Positions 47,420 through 59,232 are shown, counted from the first letter of the stretch. The stretch: DNA of 64,000 nucleotides from Silene conica (GCA_029255685.2 CM055316.2:69083237-69147236), one strand, 5' to 3'. A program made the numbers and translations. The notes: a model not told the origin generated them from the letters alone.

Positions 47420-48433
47420 TCACTGAAACTGTGCAGGTTTGTAGAATACGCTTCGGTCGTTCACATACTTAGTAGATGGAACTTTCTTGTTATTCGAGGA
47501 GATATAGCTAAGAAGACTGGGTAATTGTGACTTTGCTTTCCTTTTTTTGGGTGGTGGTGGTGGGAACTTTTGCTCAGGAATCAAGAAAGGATCGCTCCTT
47601 GGTGTGATACAACCCTCTTCATTCAGGGTCAAAGCATCTGGATCCCCATCCTGGTTCCCTGAAGCAGCTCCCTGAGATGTTAGCAAATGTTTTTCAAGTT
47701 TAATGACCATGTTCCTCGCACACTCACAGGTCAAGGCAGCTAATTTCACCTCCTCAGGGGCATAATTCGCATCAATTAAGTCAATATTATATATAGGGAT
47801 CAAATATTGGATACTCTTAAAAGCAAGTGTTTGCTCTGATGTATATCTCGATGAGGCTATCTCACCAATAATATGAGTAGGACCACATTCAACTCCTTCA
47901 CGAGTTATAGTTAACCATGATGTGAAACATGAAGGTGTTTGCTCTAATGTAGTTATGGAGCTACATTGTATAGGGAGTCTACCAACAACAATCTGCAAAA
48001 GGGTCACCATGTCCAAAGAAAGGTTTTGGGAATGAAAGATCTCAGGACAATCGAATTCTTCTATCAATGGAACTTTTGGATATCCCTTTGACATCCGTCT
48101 TAATTCTTCCTGTTTCAACCTCCAGAGATTAGCACATCTGTCATGGGATTGTTTTAATGCAGCTGTGAAGTCTGCAATATATATGTCGTACTTTTCTATC
48201 AGGTCTGTAACAGCTAATCGTGCTGCCTGTTCGCACGAGACCTCAAAAACAGATGACACACCACCTATGTAAACATATTCCTCTTCAGCCAAATCACATT
48301 TTACAGTGACAGATGCATTGTTCTGCCCTCCACCATACAGATCATAACGTGGTCCCTCAAACCCCAGCAAACTGGTTATCCTATCGAGCAAGGGTCGAAA
48401 AGGGATTGATATTTGAATAACTGGCGACGGCAT
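47420..48433 (-). CDS. Hypothetical protein with two dsRBD-like units, paralogue 1
   Basis: About 338 aa from ATG 48433 (MPSPVIQISIPFRPLL). A splice acceptor (ATCCAG at about 48437-48442) just upstream makes this the start of an exon. The open frame runs on to 48535 but looks like intron. Two similar units can be seen. The first ends VYIGGVSSVFEVSCEQAA then RLAVTDLI; the second is SWLTITREG...HIIGEIASSRYTSEQTLAFK. Both have the beta-beta-beta-alpha rhythm of double-stranded RNA-binding domains. I infer the fold and do not recognise a named family. The C-terminus is Pro/Lys-rich (FPPPPPKKRKAK, a possible nuclear localisation signal). A paralogue lies at 55905. A CACTA element begins just upstream at 48533 and may have separated it from its first exon. 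Confidence 0.5.
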   Translation of the reverse strand: MPSPVIQISIPFRPLLDRITSLLGFEGPRYDLYGGGQNNASVTVKCDLAEEEYVYIGGVSSVFEVSCEQAARLAVTDLIEKYDIYIADFTAALKQSHDRCANLWRLKQEELRRMSKGYPKVPLIEEFDCPEIFHSQNLSLDMVTLLQIVVGRLPIQCSSITTLEQTPSCFTSWLTITREGVECGPTHIIGEIASSRYTSEQTLAFKSIQYLIPIYNIDLIDANYAPEEVKLAALTCECARNMVIKLEKHLLTSQGAASGNQDGDPDALTLNEEGCITPRSDPFLIPEQKFPPPPPKKRKAKSQLPSLLSYISSNNKKVPSTKYVNDRSVFYKPAQFQ

Positions 48434-48532
48434 CTCCTGGATATACGGCATCTCAAACCAATTTATACATACAACCTTAATACATAAGCATATAGAAATT
48501 TCATACACCTTAAAAAGTTCAACAACTATATT

Positions 48533-48960
48533 CACTACAACAAATCATCTCTTGCGCCACGAATTATGCCATGGGAATTCGTAATTCGTGGCAAAAAATC
48601 GCTTTGCCACGGGAAATATTGTTTCCCTCCTTGAAAATGAATTGGTATGAAAAAGTATGCCACGGGAAAAATATAACCGTGGCAAATAGTTGCTTTTAGC
48701 CACGAATTAAGCCACGACCGTGGCTAAAAAATGTGGTTAGCCACGAAATAAGCCACGGCCGTGGCTAATAATTATCATTAGCCACGAAATAAGCCATGTT
48801 TATGGCAAATACTTATGTTTAGCCACAAAATAAGCAACATCCGTGGCTAATAATCGTTTTTAGCCACGACCGTGGCTAATTATTGTTTTTAGCCATGACC
48901 ATGGCTAATTATTGTTTTTTCGCCATAAGTAAAAGTACATAGACCCTCTTTATTGCTCAT
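48533..48960. repeat. CACTA left terminus and subterminal repeat array
   Basis: Roughly 50-bp units built on TTAGCCACGAAATAAGCCAC with inverted partners CCGTGGCTAAT, forming palindromes such as GCCACGGCCGTGGC. These are the probable transposase-binding repeats. Confidence 0.8.
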
Positions 48961-49015
48961 AACCACGAATTAAATTACATCTTGCCTAAGTATTTTTATT
49001 TATGTTAAAAACTCC

Positions 49016-49215
49016 CTAGTAGAAAAAACTTTTATCGTAGCGCCTTCATCGCGGCGGTTCTAATAGAAACGCCGCGAAAAGCCCAAAAAATTGGCAGGAG
49101 AGAATTTTTCAAGGTGTAGGAAGTCTATTGTGGCGGCTTATATTAAGAATCGATGTAATAGAAATATATATTTACGGCGGTTTCATTTAAGAAACGTCAC
49201 ACTAATACAATTAAT
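49016..49215. repeat. Possible end fragment of a second CACTA-like family
   Basis: CCCTAGTAGAAAAAAC is close to the usual CACTAGTAGAAAA terminus. It is followed by CGGCGGTT, AAACGCCGCG, GGCGGCTTA and CGGCGGTTTC repeats, which look like another family's subterminal array. No opposite end was found. Confidence 0.35.
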
Positions 49216-49792
49216 GGAATAAGTAACACTAAATAGAGAACACCATAGTTGAATAAGCGTCTTGTAGATTAATAGAGAACGCTCTAAATACAAAACTGTT
49301 ATTTAAAACTATAATATAAAACGCCTAATTTACCGTTATCTATGATTATAATATAAATATAAAACACCTAGTATAATAATCGTTTTTTATGACTAGCCTA
49401 TTCCTATTAATCATCATTATATATAGTATAAAAGAAGAATGTACAAATGCTGACGTGGCGCAATAATATTTCAGAAATTGCATTTTGAAGCATTCTCCTC
49501 CACTTTGGTTTTCTTAGTGTTAAAACACCCAATAAGAGTAAAAGTCAAAATTTAATTCAATTATTATACCTAAACGTAATAAATTCATACCGTCTTAATT
49601 ATACTCTTCAATTTAATATTGTTATATAACATGGGTCTCCTCTTGGACTACGTTTTGTGGGAAATTTCTATTCCATTATCCAACTAAAACCTTCTTAATT
49701 GGAAAGTAATAAGTTTCCATTTTTTAATTATATTTACGTTTTTCAAATTATATGTCAAACTTTTAATAACAATCTGTTCTTATATATCTTAT

Positions 49793-49794
49793 TA

Positions 49795-49888
<94 letters not shown>
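49793..49888. repeat. (TA)n microsatellite, left
   Basis: About 95 bp of TA repeats bordering the inverted-repeat element at 49889. The open frame through it encodes only alternating Ile-Tyr and is meaningless. Confidence 0.95.
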
Positions 49889-49892
<4 letters not shown>

Positions 49893-50503
49893 TGAGATCC
49901 TATGAGAACCACCAATATAATGAGAACCATGAGAACTCTACCTTACGGACTTTTTAAAAAAAAATTAATGACATATTTGGATTCGGCATGGAATTTTAAG
50001 GCTAGACAACATATTTCTTGGTCTAGAAAATATATACTAGTGACGGAAATCAAGGTGAGATACGTTTTTATTAATTTTCATGCACCTACTACCGATTTTT
50101 ACGCATCTATCATTTTTCATGCATCTAGAACTCGTTTTAATGCACGTACAACCTCTTATTTCATGCACCTAGTAATCATTTTCATGCATGCAAAAAATTT
50201 CATGCACGTAGTGGTTGTTTTCGTGCATTTATAGCCGTTTTAGTACGCCTAATTGTATTTTCGTCCACTAAGTATTTATTTTGTTAATTAAATCAAAATT
50301 TTTCGTTTATTGATACTAAAGTGTGTATTTGAATAAGTTAAACTAATGGTAAATGATCCAACGAAACATTCGAAGCGAGATTTGGTGGAGATTTAGTGAG
50401 GGTTCTCATGGTTCTCATTATAGGGGTACTTTTTTATATAACTTATGATATCATTGTTAGACTCATGGACTCAAATATTTAGGGAGGACTCATGTGATCC
50501 CAA

Positions 50504-50507
<4 letters not shown>
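49889..50507. mobile_element. Inverted-repeat element inserted in (TA)n
   Basis: Left end GAATTGAGATCC, right end (reverse complement) GAGTTGGGATC. Inside, ATAATGAGAACCATGAGAAC (about 49917-49936) is repeated inverted near 50401-50421. The centre (50080-50230) has six to eight copies of TTTCATGCACCTA-like units. No ORF of a known transposase. TA repeats flank both sides, as if it targets TA. Confidence 0.55.

Positions 50508-50548
<41 letters not shown>
50508..50548. repeat. (TA)n microsatellite, right
   Basis: About 40 bp of TA repeats on the other side of the inverted-repeat element. Confidence 0.9.
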
Positions 50549-50549
<1 letters not shown>

Positions 50550-51410
50550 TTCTTGATTTTTTATAACTATTTACATATACACTACATACGTTATTAGTTT
50601 AGTTGATCCTTCCCTGTCAACCTTGAAATTAAACAACTCCGTGAATTTTTCAAGTGTATTACGCTAGTATTATATTAATTAATTATTAGTTGTTAAAAGT
50701 ATTATATACTACTGTAAGTGGGTATGGTTATGTTGAATACCCCGTATTCAATTCAACGCCAAATAATTAAACTCCAGCCCAAGTTTAATTAATTATCAAT
50801 TGCTTCTTCCTTGTTAGTTTCCTGTAAGACACTCACAATTTTACGCGCGCCGCTTCGGTCTTCACTTCATCTTCTTCGATTTGGCTGCATCCTCTTCAAT
50901 TTCGCTGCATTCTCATCTCCTTCATCCTCTTTAATTGGTAAGTTTGTTGTTCTTGTCTAATTTTTCGTTTTCAATTTGAAGTAAACCCTAATTCCCTCAT
51001 CCTCTTCAATTGTGTTAGTTTTCAATTCGTCTTTTGATATAATTGCCCATCTTGTTAATGATGATGATGTGATTAACTAATTAGGCATTCTGCCTATTAC
51101 TTTGGTTTATTTTGATGCTTCCCTGACCTTATTGTATGGGTTAAACGAATTGCTCTGCTGCTTTGGGTTGAACGAATGGCGATAGGTCATGAAGTTGTTA
51201 TCAATATTACTTCCATTGTGATGCTACGTATGCTTCACCTCAATCTCACATGTGGGTGTTGATTGAAGTAATTTTCGTCATTAGGTCAGGGATTGATGGC
51301 GCGAACGGCTGATGTCAAATCTCTATTTGTAATTCTCTATATGTATGGTTGTATAATCTGCGACATCCATACTTCCGTTATTGATTAATTTCTTCTGCTG
51401 GTGTTGATAG
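50549..51410 (+). other. CACTA interior, unassigned
   Basis: Contains a pyrimidine-rich stretch (about 50860-50945) followed by GGTAAGTTTG, resembling a 5' leader with a splice donor. No coding match is seen. Confidence 0.35.
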
Positions 51411-51524
51411 AGAGTTGCAGCAGATCATATTCTTCGGGAATTGCAGAACTCTGATATGTGGCTCCAAGTAGTACTCATTCTTCAGAGCAGTCAAAACTTG
51501 AATACAAAATTCTTTGCTTTGCAG
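51411..51524 (+). pseudogene. XPO1: Exportin-1 (CRM1) single-exon fragment captured in the CACTA
   Basis: A complete 114-bp exon with acceptor TTGATAG before it and donor GTCAGT after it. The 38 codons are all open and include AADHILRELQNSDMWLQVV and QSSQNLNTKFFALQ, which match the N-terminal importin-beta-like region of plant exportin-1, the nuclear export receptor for NES proteins. Only this exon is recognised. The flanking intron sequence shows genomic DNA capture. Identified from family knowledge, not by search. Confidence 0.8.
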
Positions 51525-52751
51525 GTCAGTTGCTTTATAAAGCTCTATGAAGCATTACTTAATATATAGTGTAAAAACCATGCAGATGTCTGGCGTTGTG
51601 CTAGTTTTATTTATTTATTTTTGTTCAGTGGTTCACTACTAAAATATAAGGCTACGAGAACGCCACTTAGAGAACGGTTGAAAGTGGAACCGGCCTATTT
51701 TTTATTTTTTTTTGTCTGGGCGTGCATAAATGACTTTCTTGCTGTCGTCATCTACCATACCGGAGATTTCAGTCGGGTATCACTTCTGTTAGACTGAAAC
51801 AAGATTGTCAGATTTTCGAAAGTCATTTGGAAAGGGGTGAAGTCTAAATCGCAATAATTAGGTATGTAATTAAAACACAGTATTGCTTTAAGCATGCTTA
51901 AAACACAGTATTTCTTTATTCTATGTATTCCTTGTAAATAAACTAGCATCTTCTTCATCCCATGATTAGGCAGCCGGAAAATTTCGATTTGCGTTCTTGC
52001 GCTAAAATCTGAAAAAGGGTGAATGCAGTGCATTTATTGAAAATGCTATATCATACTTGTCCATAGCTGTTGTTTATGCTATCTATTTATATTTTTTGCC
52101 TGTACAATGTTTGGCAAATTTGTATTTTTACTACTGGTTAAATTTGGACCTATGCTTTTTCAACTCAACCTTGACCGTCTACTTGACATGGTTTGAAGTG
52201 TTAGCTATAAATATTTTCTAAGAGGATTCATGTTTTAGGACTAAGTTGCCCTAAACAAAGTCAATGAGGTATGACTACTGCAAGTTGTAGTAGTTAACTT
52301 TTACATAAATCAATAGACATTTTAGTTATTATCTGATGATGGCGTACTAATTCTTACATTTACAGCAAGGAAATAGTCAATCTTTACTAAGAGCCAACTC
52401 TCTAACTCTGCTTTTCTACTATCATATATAGTTGCTGCGAAGCTAACTTTTTTCAAAAATTCAATTGGAGTAAGCACTTCTTTATAGTCTTCGTAATAAT
52501 ATAATAAATAATAAGAGTGGTTTGAGATATCTTTTTCCTCCGACAAGGATAAGGGATAAGGGACAGTCAGAGTGCTCGTGGAATTGGAAGCATGTGCCTC
52601 CTTGAACTCACTTAACTGCTTGCCTCCTACTAAAGCTTATGCTGATTCATTTATGGACTTCTACAATGCTGGTTAGGGCTTAGGGGCTATTATCATCTCT
52701 AGAACTTTTGTTAATTCATTTGTAAATACCATTTTCTTTAATTGTTGCAAG
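51525..52751. other. CACTA interior between captured genes
   Basis: About 1.2 kb of AT-rich sequence; parts may be introns of the captured genes. No supportable ORF. Confidence 0.35.
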
Positions 52752-53242
52752 TGGAGCAGAGAAAACAACCACAATTGAGGGGACTGCCTACCGCAGTTGT
52801 CCAGTATAATGGATGGAAAGGTGGAGGTCTGATAGCAGTTTGCTATTAGGCCAGGAAACATGGCGTGAAACGGTAAACTCCATTTAACCACAATTGAGGG
52901 GATTCCCAGAAATACAGTTGGTTCAGGTACTAGTTGCACGGGGAAAAGCGGATCACAGTATTTATCGCAATGCAGGTTTGGAGGTATACATTACATATTT
53001 GAACTGTTGATTAGAACCTTGTTCATGTTCTTTTAAAATAAACAATATGCACCTTACAGTTGATCATCGTGCGTAGGTAATCTCAATTCTTGCCAGGAAG
53101 GGTCGTTGTGAGCGAGCATCAGTCGACGAGGTTTATCTTGATTTGACTGCGGCAACAGAGTTCATGTTAGTAGAGAGGCCTCCAATGAGCATAAAAGACA
53201 GATGAAGAAGCTATTAAATCACATATACTGGGTATTGATGAG
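52752..53242 (+). pseudogene. POLH: DNA polymerase eta fragment (three exons) captured in the CACTA
   Basis: Exon a, 52752-52872: VEQRKQPQLRGLPTAVVQYN then WKGGGLIAV, with an in-frame TAG at about 52850. Exon b, 52927-52983: VLVARGKADHSIYRNAGLE. Exon c, 53077-53242: VISILARKGRCERASVDEVY then LDLTAATEFML, with a late one-base frameshift before EEAIKSHILGIDE. These match consecutive exons of the Y-family translesion polymerase eta catalytic core; SVDEVYLD holds the conserved acidic catalytic pair. Splice sites and introns remain, so capture was at DNA level. The orientation is the same as the exportin-1 exon. It cannot make a polymerase. Confidence 0.85.
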
Positions 53243-54079
53243 GTAACAATATTCTAATGCACTCCTTTCTTTTATGTGTTTGTTGGAGTCTTATCTTTGG
53301 CTAACTAAGTTGAATGAAGCATAGAAGACGTAGCTAGGAGTTATGCACAAATTTCTTCTAGGAATAATAAATGGAATTGGCAATCATAGTAGTATATGTA
53401 ATTGCCTATAAATTTTTTGTCTTTACTCAGTGTTCAGTTGTTTTCAATTGGTTAGGTGTATTCATTTCTAGTTCGGGATATGGGAATTGACTGAAAAATG
53501 GGAGCTGAATGGATAGATCGTCTCGTCAAGGTTTGTACAAACTTTACATTTTTTTAGAAAATATAATAAGTAATCTCATAAATCATAATTGGGTGGAAAG
53601 GATAGAAAGCAGGTACTTCCGTCTTAATACTAAAACGAAAATAGGGTCCGATATTATTCAATATGGTTTTATAAGATAAATTTTATGTTTTTTCTATAAT
53701 ATTTACTTTTGTCTTATTTATTCGATATAAGTAAATTTGACCCTTGTTAAACTTAAGAGATATATACTCGCCTTTAAACGATAATCTGGGTAGAAAGAGC
53801 GACGTAGAAATTCGTATTTGTACTTTTTTAACAGTTATGAGTTTTTTTGCAGGTTAACATTGTACTCTTACTCGGGTCACGCGTTGCATCCACATGAAAC
53901 ATGCGCCTATATGAGATTATTTCAAGCTACATTTTTAGTTATATATCGAGAAATGATATTTTTTTTAATTATAAATTAAGATGAAACTTCTGGTTTGACT
54001 AAAGACATATTTGTTATGTTTTATTAAATACTTTGGTAATATAAATATATTGTTTTCACATACTCCTCTCATTATTATT
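53243..54079. other. CACTA interior after the POLH fragment
   Basis: 840 bp with no recognised coding segment; it may include further intron sequence of the captured gene. Confidence 0.35.
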
Positions 54080-54554
54080 TGTCACAGGGAGTAACATTTA
54101 GCCACGTATATAAATATCTGCCACGGAAAAAACTACATTTATTAACAATATTTAGCCAGGGAAATAAATATTCCGCCACAGAAAAATTAATATCTTAACA
54201 ACATTTAGCCACGGAAATAGCCACGGAAAAACTAATCTCTTAACAACATTTAGCCACGACAGTTTTTTTGGCTACCAAGTGTTGGCCACGGGAATATTTA
54301 ATTGCCACGAATCTACATGCTGTGTCTAAAAAGGTGTTAGCCACGGGAATATTAGTTTGCCACGAAGTTTAGCCACGTCAAAATCCGTGGCCAAGAAAAA
54401 AACATTAGCCACATGTTGATTTTTCCCGTGGCTATTTGATAGCCACGGCCACTTGGGCCACGAATGTTTTCCCGTGGCAAACATATTTAGCCACGGGAAT
54501 TTGACACTTGCGCCACAGATTCAAACATGGCGCAAGTGATCAATTGTTGTAGTG
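54080..54554. repeat. CACTA right terminus and subterminal repeats
   Basis: Repeats of TTAGCCACGG with TTGCCACGAA variants, mirroring the left array and ending in TTGTTGTAGTG. Confidence 0.8.
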
Positions 54555-55904
54555 ATTACTATAAGTTAAAGAACAATCACTGCAGTAACAATTACAATTG
54601 CATCCAAATACAAATATCCACTATATCAACTACCACACTCATCCTGTATAACTTTCTAACATATGTGCTTACAAAGTTATATGCTTTCAAATGAATGTTA
54701 TCGTAGTTTTAATACGTAGATAGACACATGTAATGTAAATTGACAGAATAGATCAGAAATAATGACTTTAAAGTGTTGACCTATACAATCATATTATGTC
54801 ATTCTAATAAAGCATCAGCATGTAAGAAAAGTAGTCTAATTTCCATGAAACAATTAGAGAACCAGCTCAACCAAAATAAATAACAAAGGAAACAACAGCT
54901 AATAATGCAGACCTTTTAGATTCAATATTATGGAATGTATGCTAATAGAAGTTTCTTATTTCAGAATGAGAAATTATGTAAGAATGATTTCCCATGAAAG
55001 AATATATATAATATTTATTAACACAATTGCCACAAATGACGTCAGATAAGTATGGTTTGATGACATAAGATTGTAGGGAGTAAAAATAAAAAAAGGAAAT
55101 AGGAAATCAGTTGCAAGTATGGTTAAGAAGATATGGGTGTAGGACAAAGACAGTTATAATTGCCGCCAAATTTAACATATAGATGGTTGCCTATCTAGTA
55201 CACTCTGTGTAACAGTGATCTGCCGCATAGAGTTATGGTTGCTTAGTACTATCAAGTGGAGTTTAGAATTTCTATGTGTTAAAATAAGAAACTACAATAT
55301 CCACAATAACTTTAAAATATGTGTAATCACCTAATTAGTTACACAAAACGTATCGTATTATATATAGTCTTGTACTTATCATTATACTGATTTTCCGGCT
55401 GCACATCAAGTTCTAAAGGAGCAATCTTTTACGTTGATTACTATATACATATATTCATCCGACATTGCTACATAAATTATATATTCATCGAGGCTGAATC
55501 CATGGTGCTAATTGTAGACAGTATTCCAAATATCAATACAAAGCAATTCATTTATGTTATTACATACTCAATATCTTATATCAGCAATGCTCGCAATGCT
55601 GGATGTTATGACAATACACTAAACCAAATACTTAACTCGACATAAAAATTGAAGTGTAAATAACATCAGAATCAATAGATATAACGAGTTCCAACATATA
55701 TAAAATAGCATTAGAGACTGCAAAACACTACGTTTTCCAGGCATTCTAACGAATACAGGAATCTGATACATTAAGCAAAAAAGTACTCGCCATCACACAG
55801 ATACAAATTCAGAAACATAATACAAATTCTCAATCTGGCAATGCTAAATGAGTACACAAAAACTGCTAATCTCCAAAAAGTCGTAATTTGAAAAGTTCCA
55901 CTAA
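54555..55904. other. Non-coding stretch
   Basis: 1.35 kb, AT-rich, starting with the CACTA target duplication ATT. Nothing recognised. Confidence 0.35.
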
Positions 55905-56891
55905 TTAATCATCTGAATTGCGACTTGGTGCAATTCTGTACGTGACAGGAATCCGTCCTGCTAAGCAATGGACAACATTGTCAGGACTTGCAAAACGGCC
56001 GCTCCTCGTATGCTCTGTGCGATCAGCTGGAACAATTGTAGGAGTATAGTCAACCACAAAGCCTTCTGCAGTTTCATTTCGCTCAATGAGGGTGTTTGAA
56101 AACTCAGGTTCATTGGAAATCTCATAAACCCTTTCTCTTACTGTTAAGTAGCTTTCTATCTCCAATTTACATAACAATGCAGCCATCTCTGATTTGAAAG
56201 ATTGATAATTAACATCAATAACCTCAAGATTATAAGTTAATATCAAATACTTGACAACTTTCTTAGCCAAGCTGTTTTTAGCACCATCAAGTGTATCACA
56301 ACATAATCCAATAAATACCAAATTCAAACCAGTACTCGACGACGATCTAATAGTGATCCAAGCACTGTACTGACCATCACCATGCTTGATTGATTCCAAT
56401 GGTGTACACTGGACTGCATATATCTTGACAATTTTGCTAAGGAGGGGCATATAATCAAGGAAAACATGTGTAATGCTCATAGCATTATTACAGTTTTTTC
56501 CCTTTAGACTACATTCAGCGCTCCTCTTAACAAAATTATGCAGGTCTCTCCGTTTTAGATTATAAAGCTCAGTACAACGCTCTAGAGCAACACATTGTTC
56601 AGAAGTAAGATCCTGAACAACAATAGCCCATCGTCTGATAACATCGCCAACAGCTTTCTTTGCCGCAATTTCACAGGATTCCTCAATTGAATCAGCAGAA
56701 CCACCAACATAAGTCAGCTCCATAACTCCAGTAGTCCAAATTACAACATTTGTCTTCACCACCACATACACACTGTTTTTAGAGATATCTAACATATGGT
56801 ATACATGTTCCGGAAAGTGTAGTATAGCCGTGATCTGTTTCAGAAGAGGATGAAATGGGAGAGCAATCTGCGTTGGAGGAACTTGCAACAT
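55905..56891 (-). CDS. Hypothetical protein with two dsRBD-like units, paralogue 2
   Basis: 329 aa from ATG 56891 (MLQVPPTQIALPFHPLL), directly after a splice acceptor (AATTACAG). It aligns along its length with the 47420 protein. Shared landmarks: P(F)HPLLxxIT / PFRPLLDRIT, YVGGSADSIEESCEIAAKKA against YIGGVSSVFEVSCEQAARLA, and YLILTYNLEVIDVNY against YLIPIYNIDLIDANY. The open frame is uninterrupted. The C-terminus differs and lacks the Lys-rich tail. Two diverged copies both keeping long open frames imply selection or recent activity. The dsRNA-binding assignment is inferred from the repeating beta-alpha pattern. A first exon further right was not found. Confidence 0.5.
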   Translation of the reverse strand: MLQVPPTQIALPFHPLLKQITAILHFPEHVYHMLDISKNSVYVVVKTNVVIWTTGVMELTYVGGSADSIEESCEIAAKKAVGDVIRRWAIVVQDLTSEQCVALERCTELYNLKRRDLHNFVKRSAECSLKGKNCNNAMSITHVFLDYMPLLSKIVKIYAVQCTPLESIKHGDGQYSAWITIRSSSSTGLNLVFIGLCCDTLDGAKNSLAKKVVKYLILTYNLEVIDVNYQSFKSEMAALLCKLEIESYLTVRERVYEISNEPEFSNTLIERNETAEGFVVDYTPTIVPADRTEHTRSGRFASPDNVVHCLAGRIPVTYRIAPSRNSDD

Positions 56892-56969
56892 CTGTAATTT
56901 TTTAAGAAAAGACGTCGTCATTAATCGTATAGAAGTTAAAACAGAGCAACAAACAAATAATATTAACAA

Positions 56970-59232
56970 TTAGCATGTAAACTGAATTATCCTTAGTTAG
57001 AGTTCAGACTCGATAAAAATATGTCATTTAAAACTTACGATATACAAAGAACTAAGACTTTTGCTATAATGTATTCATAAGTGACTATTAGATATATAGA
57101 AACTGAAGTATGTTAAGCATCAATTACATTGATATCCTGGAAATTCAGAAATAATCTTAATTAGCTGTCAGGATTTCAATGTGAAATAATTGTCATAAGA
57201 TAGGATTGTATATATCATAGGTGTATATTATATAATTATAAAGACCCTTAAATTAAGCAATAGTACAATAACCACATTACCTATAGTATAGGACTATTAG
57301 GTATGAGTATGAGTATGGATATGGGTATGGTTGATAGATACGGTTCATGTACAAGAATTAGTTGTTAAATATGTCCTTTATAACTATTACAATATATGAA
57401 TGATGATGTGAATATGACTACTAAGGCAATGTAACTTATATGATAAGCAAGTTAATCATGTATAAAGTAAGTGTAAACAATCATTACAATTACACTATGA
57501 CATTGTGTGTAAAGATAGATTATGAAGAGGTAGTTCAAGTTAATATCCGTATTTACATAACAACGGAAACAAATATGGGTAGAGTATAGAGAATACATAA
57601 TCTGTACTTTTAGATATCATATTTATGTTCGAGTGTCTAATCTTAACCGTCCTCATATATCTTCGTATTCTGACCATTGTAAAATTGTTAAATCGGTTAT
57701 AACCTACGGTACCTAAACAATATGATCTTATTCACCAAATAAACAAACACATACCCCCTTTTTTTTAAAAAAATTGACGTGTTCGTGTCAATGACTATTT
57801 AATTAGCAAGTTATATACATTTACTTGTCAAAGAACAAGTTTAATCAATTCAAATAACATAAAGCCAAAAAACTTTGTTTAATAGTGAATACAAGTACTC
57901 ATGTAGATTTAACTATATCATTGTGTATCAATTTTTGTAAATAGGAGTAGCTCAAGTTAGTATACTTATTCATTACAAATCAATGTCTATCTAATTAGCT
58001 AGTTATTACCTACGGTACCTAAACAATATGGTCGAAACATAAACTGCATAACTAAGATCATTCCCGAGTAGTGTCAATTGCTAGGTCAAATGCTTGCTTG
58101 GCTCAAGCTAATTACAATTAAATGAAAATTAGAGTTGACAAAATGGTGTTGAGGGTCAATTGGTGATCTAAGGTGGAGGAAATTGGCCCCTTACATGGCA
58201 AAATTTCATTGGTTTCAAATTAGAAAATGGAAAAAAAATAAAAACCTTTTAAAATATCGTCTTGATTAATTCGATTTTATGGTTGGGATGGAAAAAGAGG
58301 GTCAATGTCAAGAAAGTAAGATTAGGGTCAATACGTTGTTCACTTGATTATGTTAACATTTTGCTTAATGTGATGTACAAACATACACTCATTATTAGAA
58401 CAAAGTTTTAAGAGATCGGTCCACATTACTAAACCACACCTGATCCCAAAACCACAATATAAAGTTAAAAAAGTAATGATTTCTAATACAGCTGGTTGTC
58501 GAACTGCAATTTGTAGTGTTGAAACTGGAGAAGTGGTGAATCTCATTTATGCAAAACCAGTATCCGAATTTTATTTGGGTTTAATAAAAATTTATAAAAT
58601 ATACTTTAACTCTAACTAAATCTAAAGTAACTACATGTTTGTTCATTAATGAGATGTTTTATTCGCATTAAATCTAAAGTAACTACATTTTCGTTCATTA
58701 ATGAGATGTTTTATTCATATTTTATAGAAATTATTTTATGACAGGAAAATAAACGAAGGGTAAACATGTGACTCTGATTGATGGAATACAACATTTACAA
58801 TAATATCACACGAACAGAGGACATATACGACGTTCATTTACATTGATTATATTGATACATAAGTGTTACAATCGTTAAAGAGAAAAATGAACATACAAAA
58901 GCATTTAATGAACACAATTATACACGTTACAATTAAATCATGTATAAATGTAATTGCAAGTAACTGTACAATATATACAAAGTATATTAAGAACATCACA
59001 AATTGCACTGATTATACAAATGAATTCACAATTCATCGTACCAGTATAACCACCCCCAACACATGCATGACTCTTTGCCTTCATGATACATTCCCTATAT
59101 AAGTGTGATTAGACACAACTATTCACCATTTACACCTATAAGAGCCATTGAAAACAGTAATCTGTAACCCTTCACTGTCAAACCTTTTCATCTTCATTAA
59201 TATCTGCAAAATCAAACGCCAACTGATCTACA
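56970..59232. other. Non-coding stretch upstream of F-box-like gene 3
   Basis: 2.3 kb, AT-rich, no gene. The phrase ACCTACGGTACCTAAACAAT occurs twice (near 57701 and 58009). Contains the 53-bp tandem repeat at 58617-58725. Confidence 0.4.
58617..58725. repeat. Two-copy ~53-bp tandem repeat
   Basis: AAATCTAAAGTAACTACAT through GATGTTTTATTC occurs twice back to back with a few mismatches. Confidence 0.85.

Larger units (their letters stand above)
48533..54554. mobile_element. CACTA (En/Spm-type) non-autonomous element carrying gene fragments
   Basis: Begins CACTACAACAA at 48533 and ends TTGTTGTAGTG at 54554, with the 3-bp duplication ATT at 48530-48532 and 54555-54557. Terminal inverted repeats extend through CTTGCGCCA. 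Both ends carry arrays of GCCACG subterminal motifs, as in CACTA elements. No transposase domain was seen in the 6.0 kb, so it needs a partner. It contains exportin-1 and DNA polymerase eta fragments and a nested inverted-repeat element. Confidence 0.88.

Noticed and set aside
48536..48960. CRISPR-like or satellite array for the GCCACG repeats
   Set aside because: Palindromic subterminal repeats directly inside CACTA termini explain them.
49699..49905. 68-aa ORF
   Set aside because: It is translation of a TA microsatellite.
53461..53535. A further polymerase eta exon
   Set aside because: The reading does not match the polymerase beyond a few residues.
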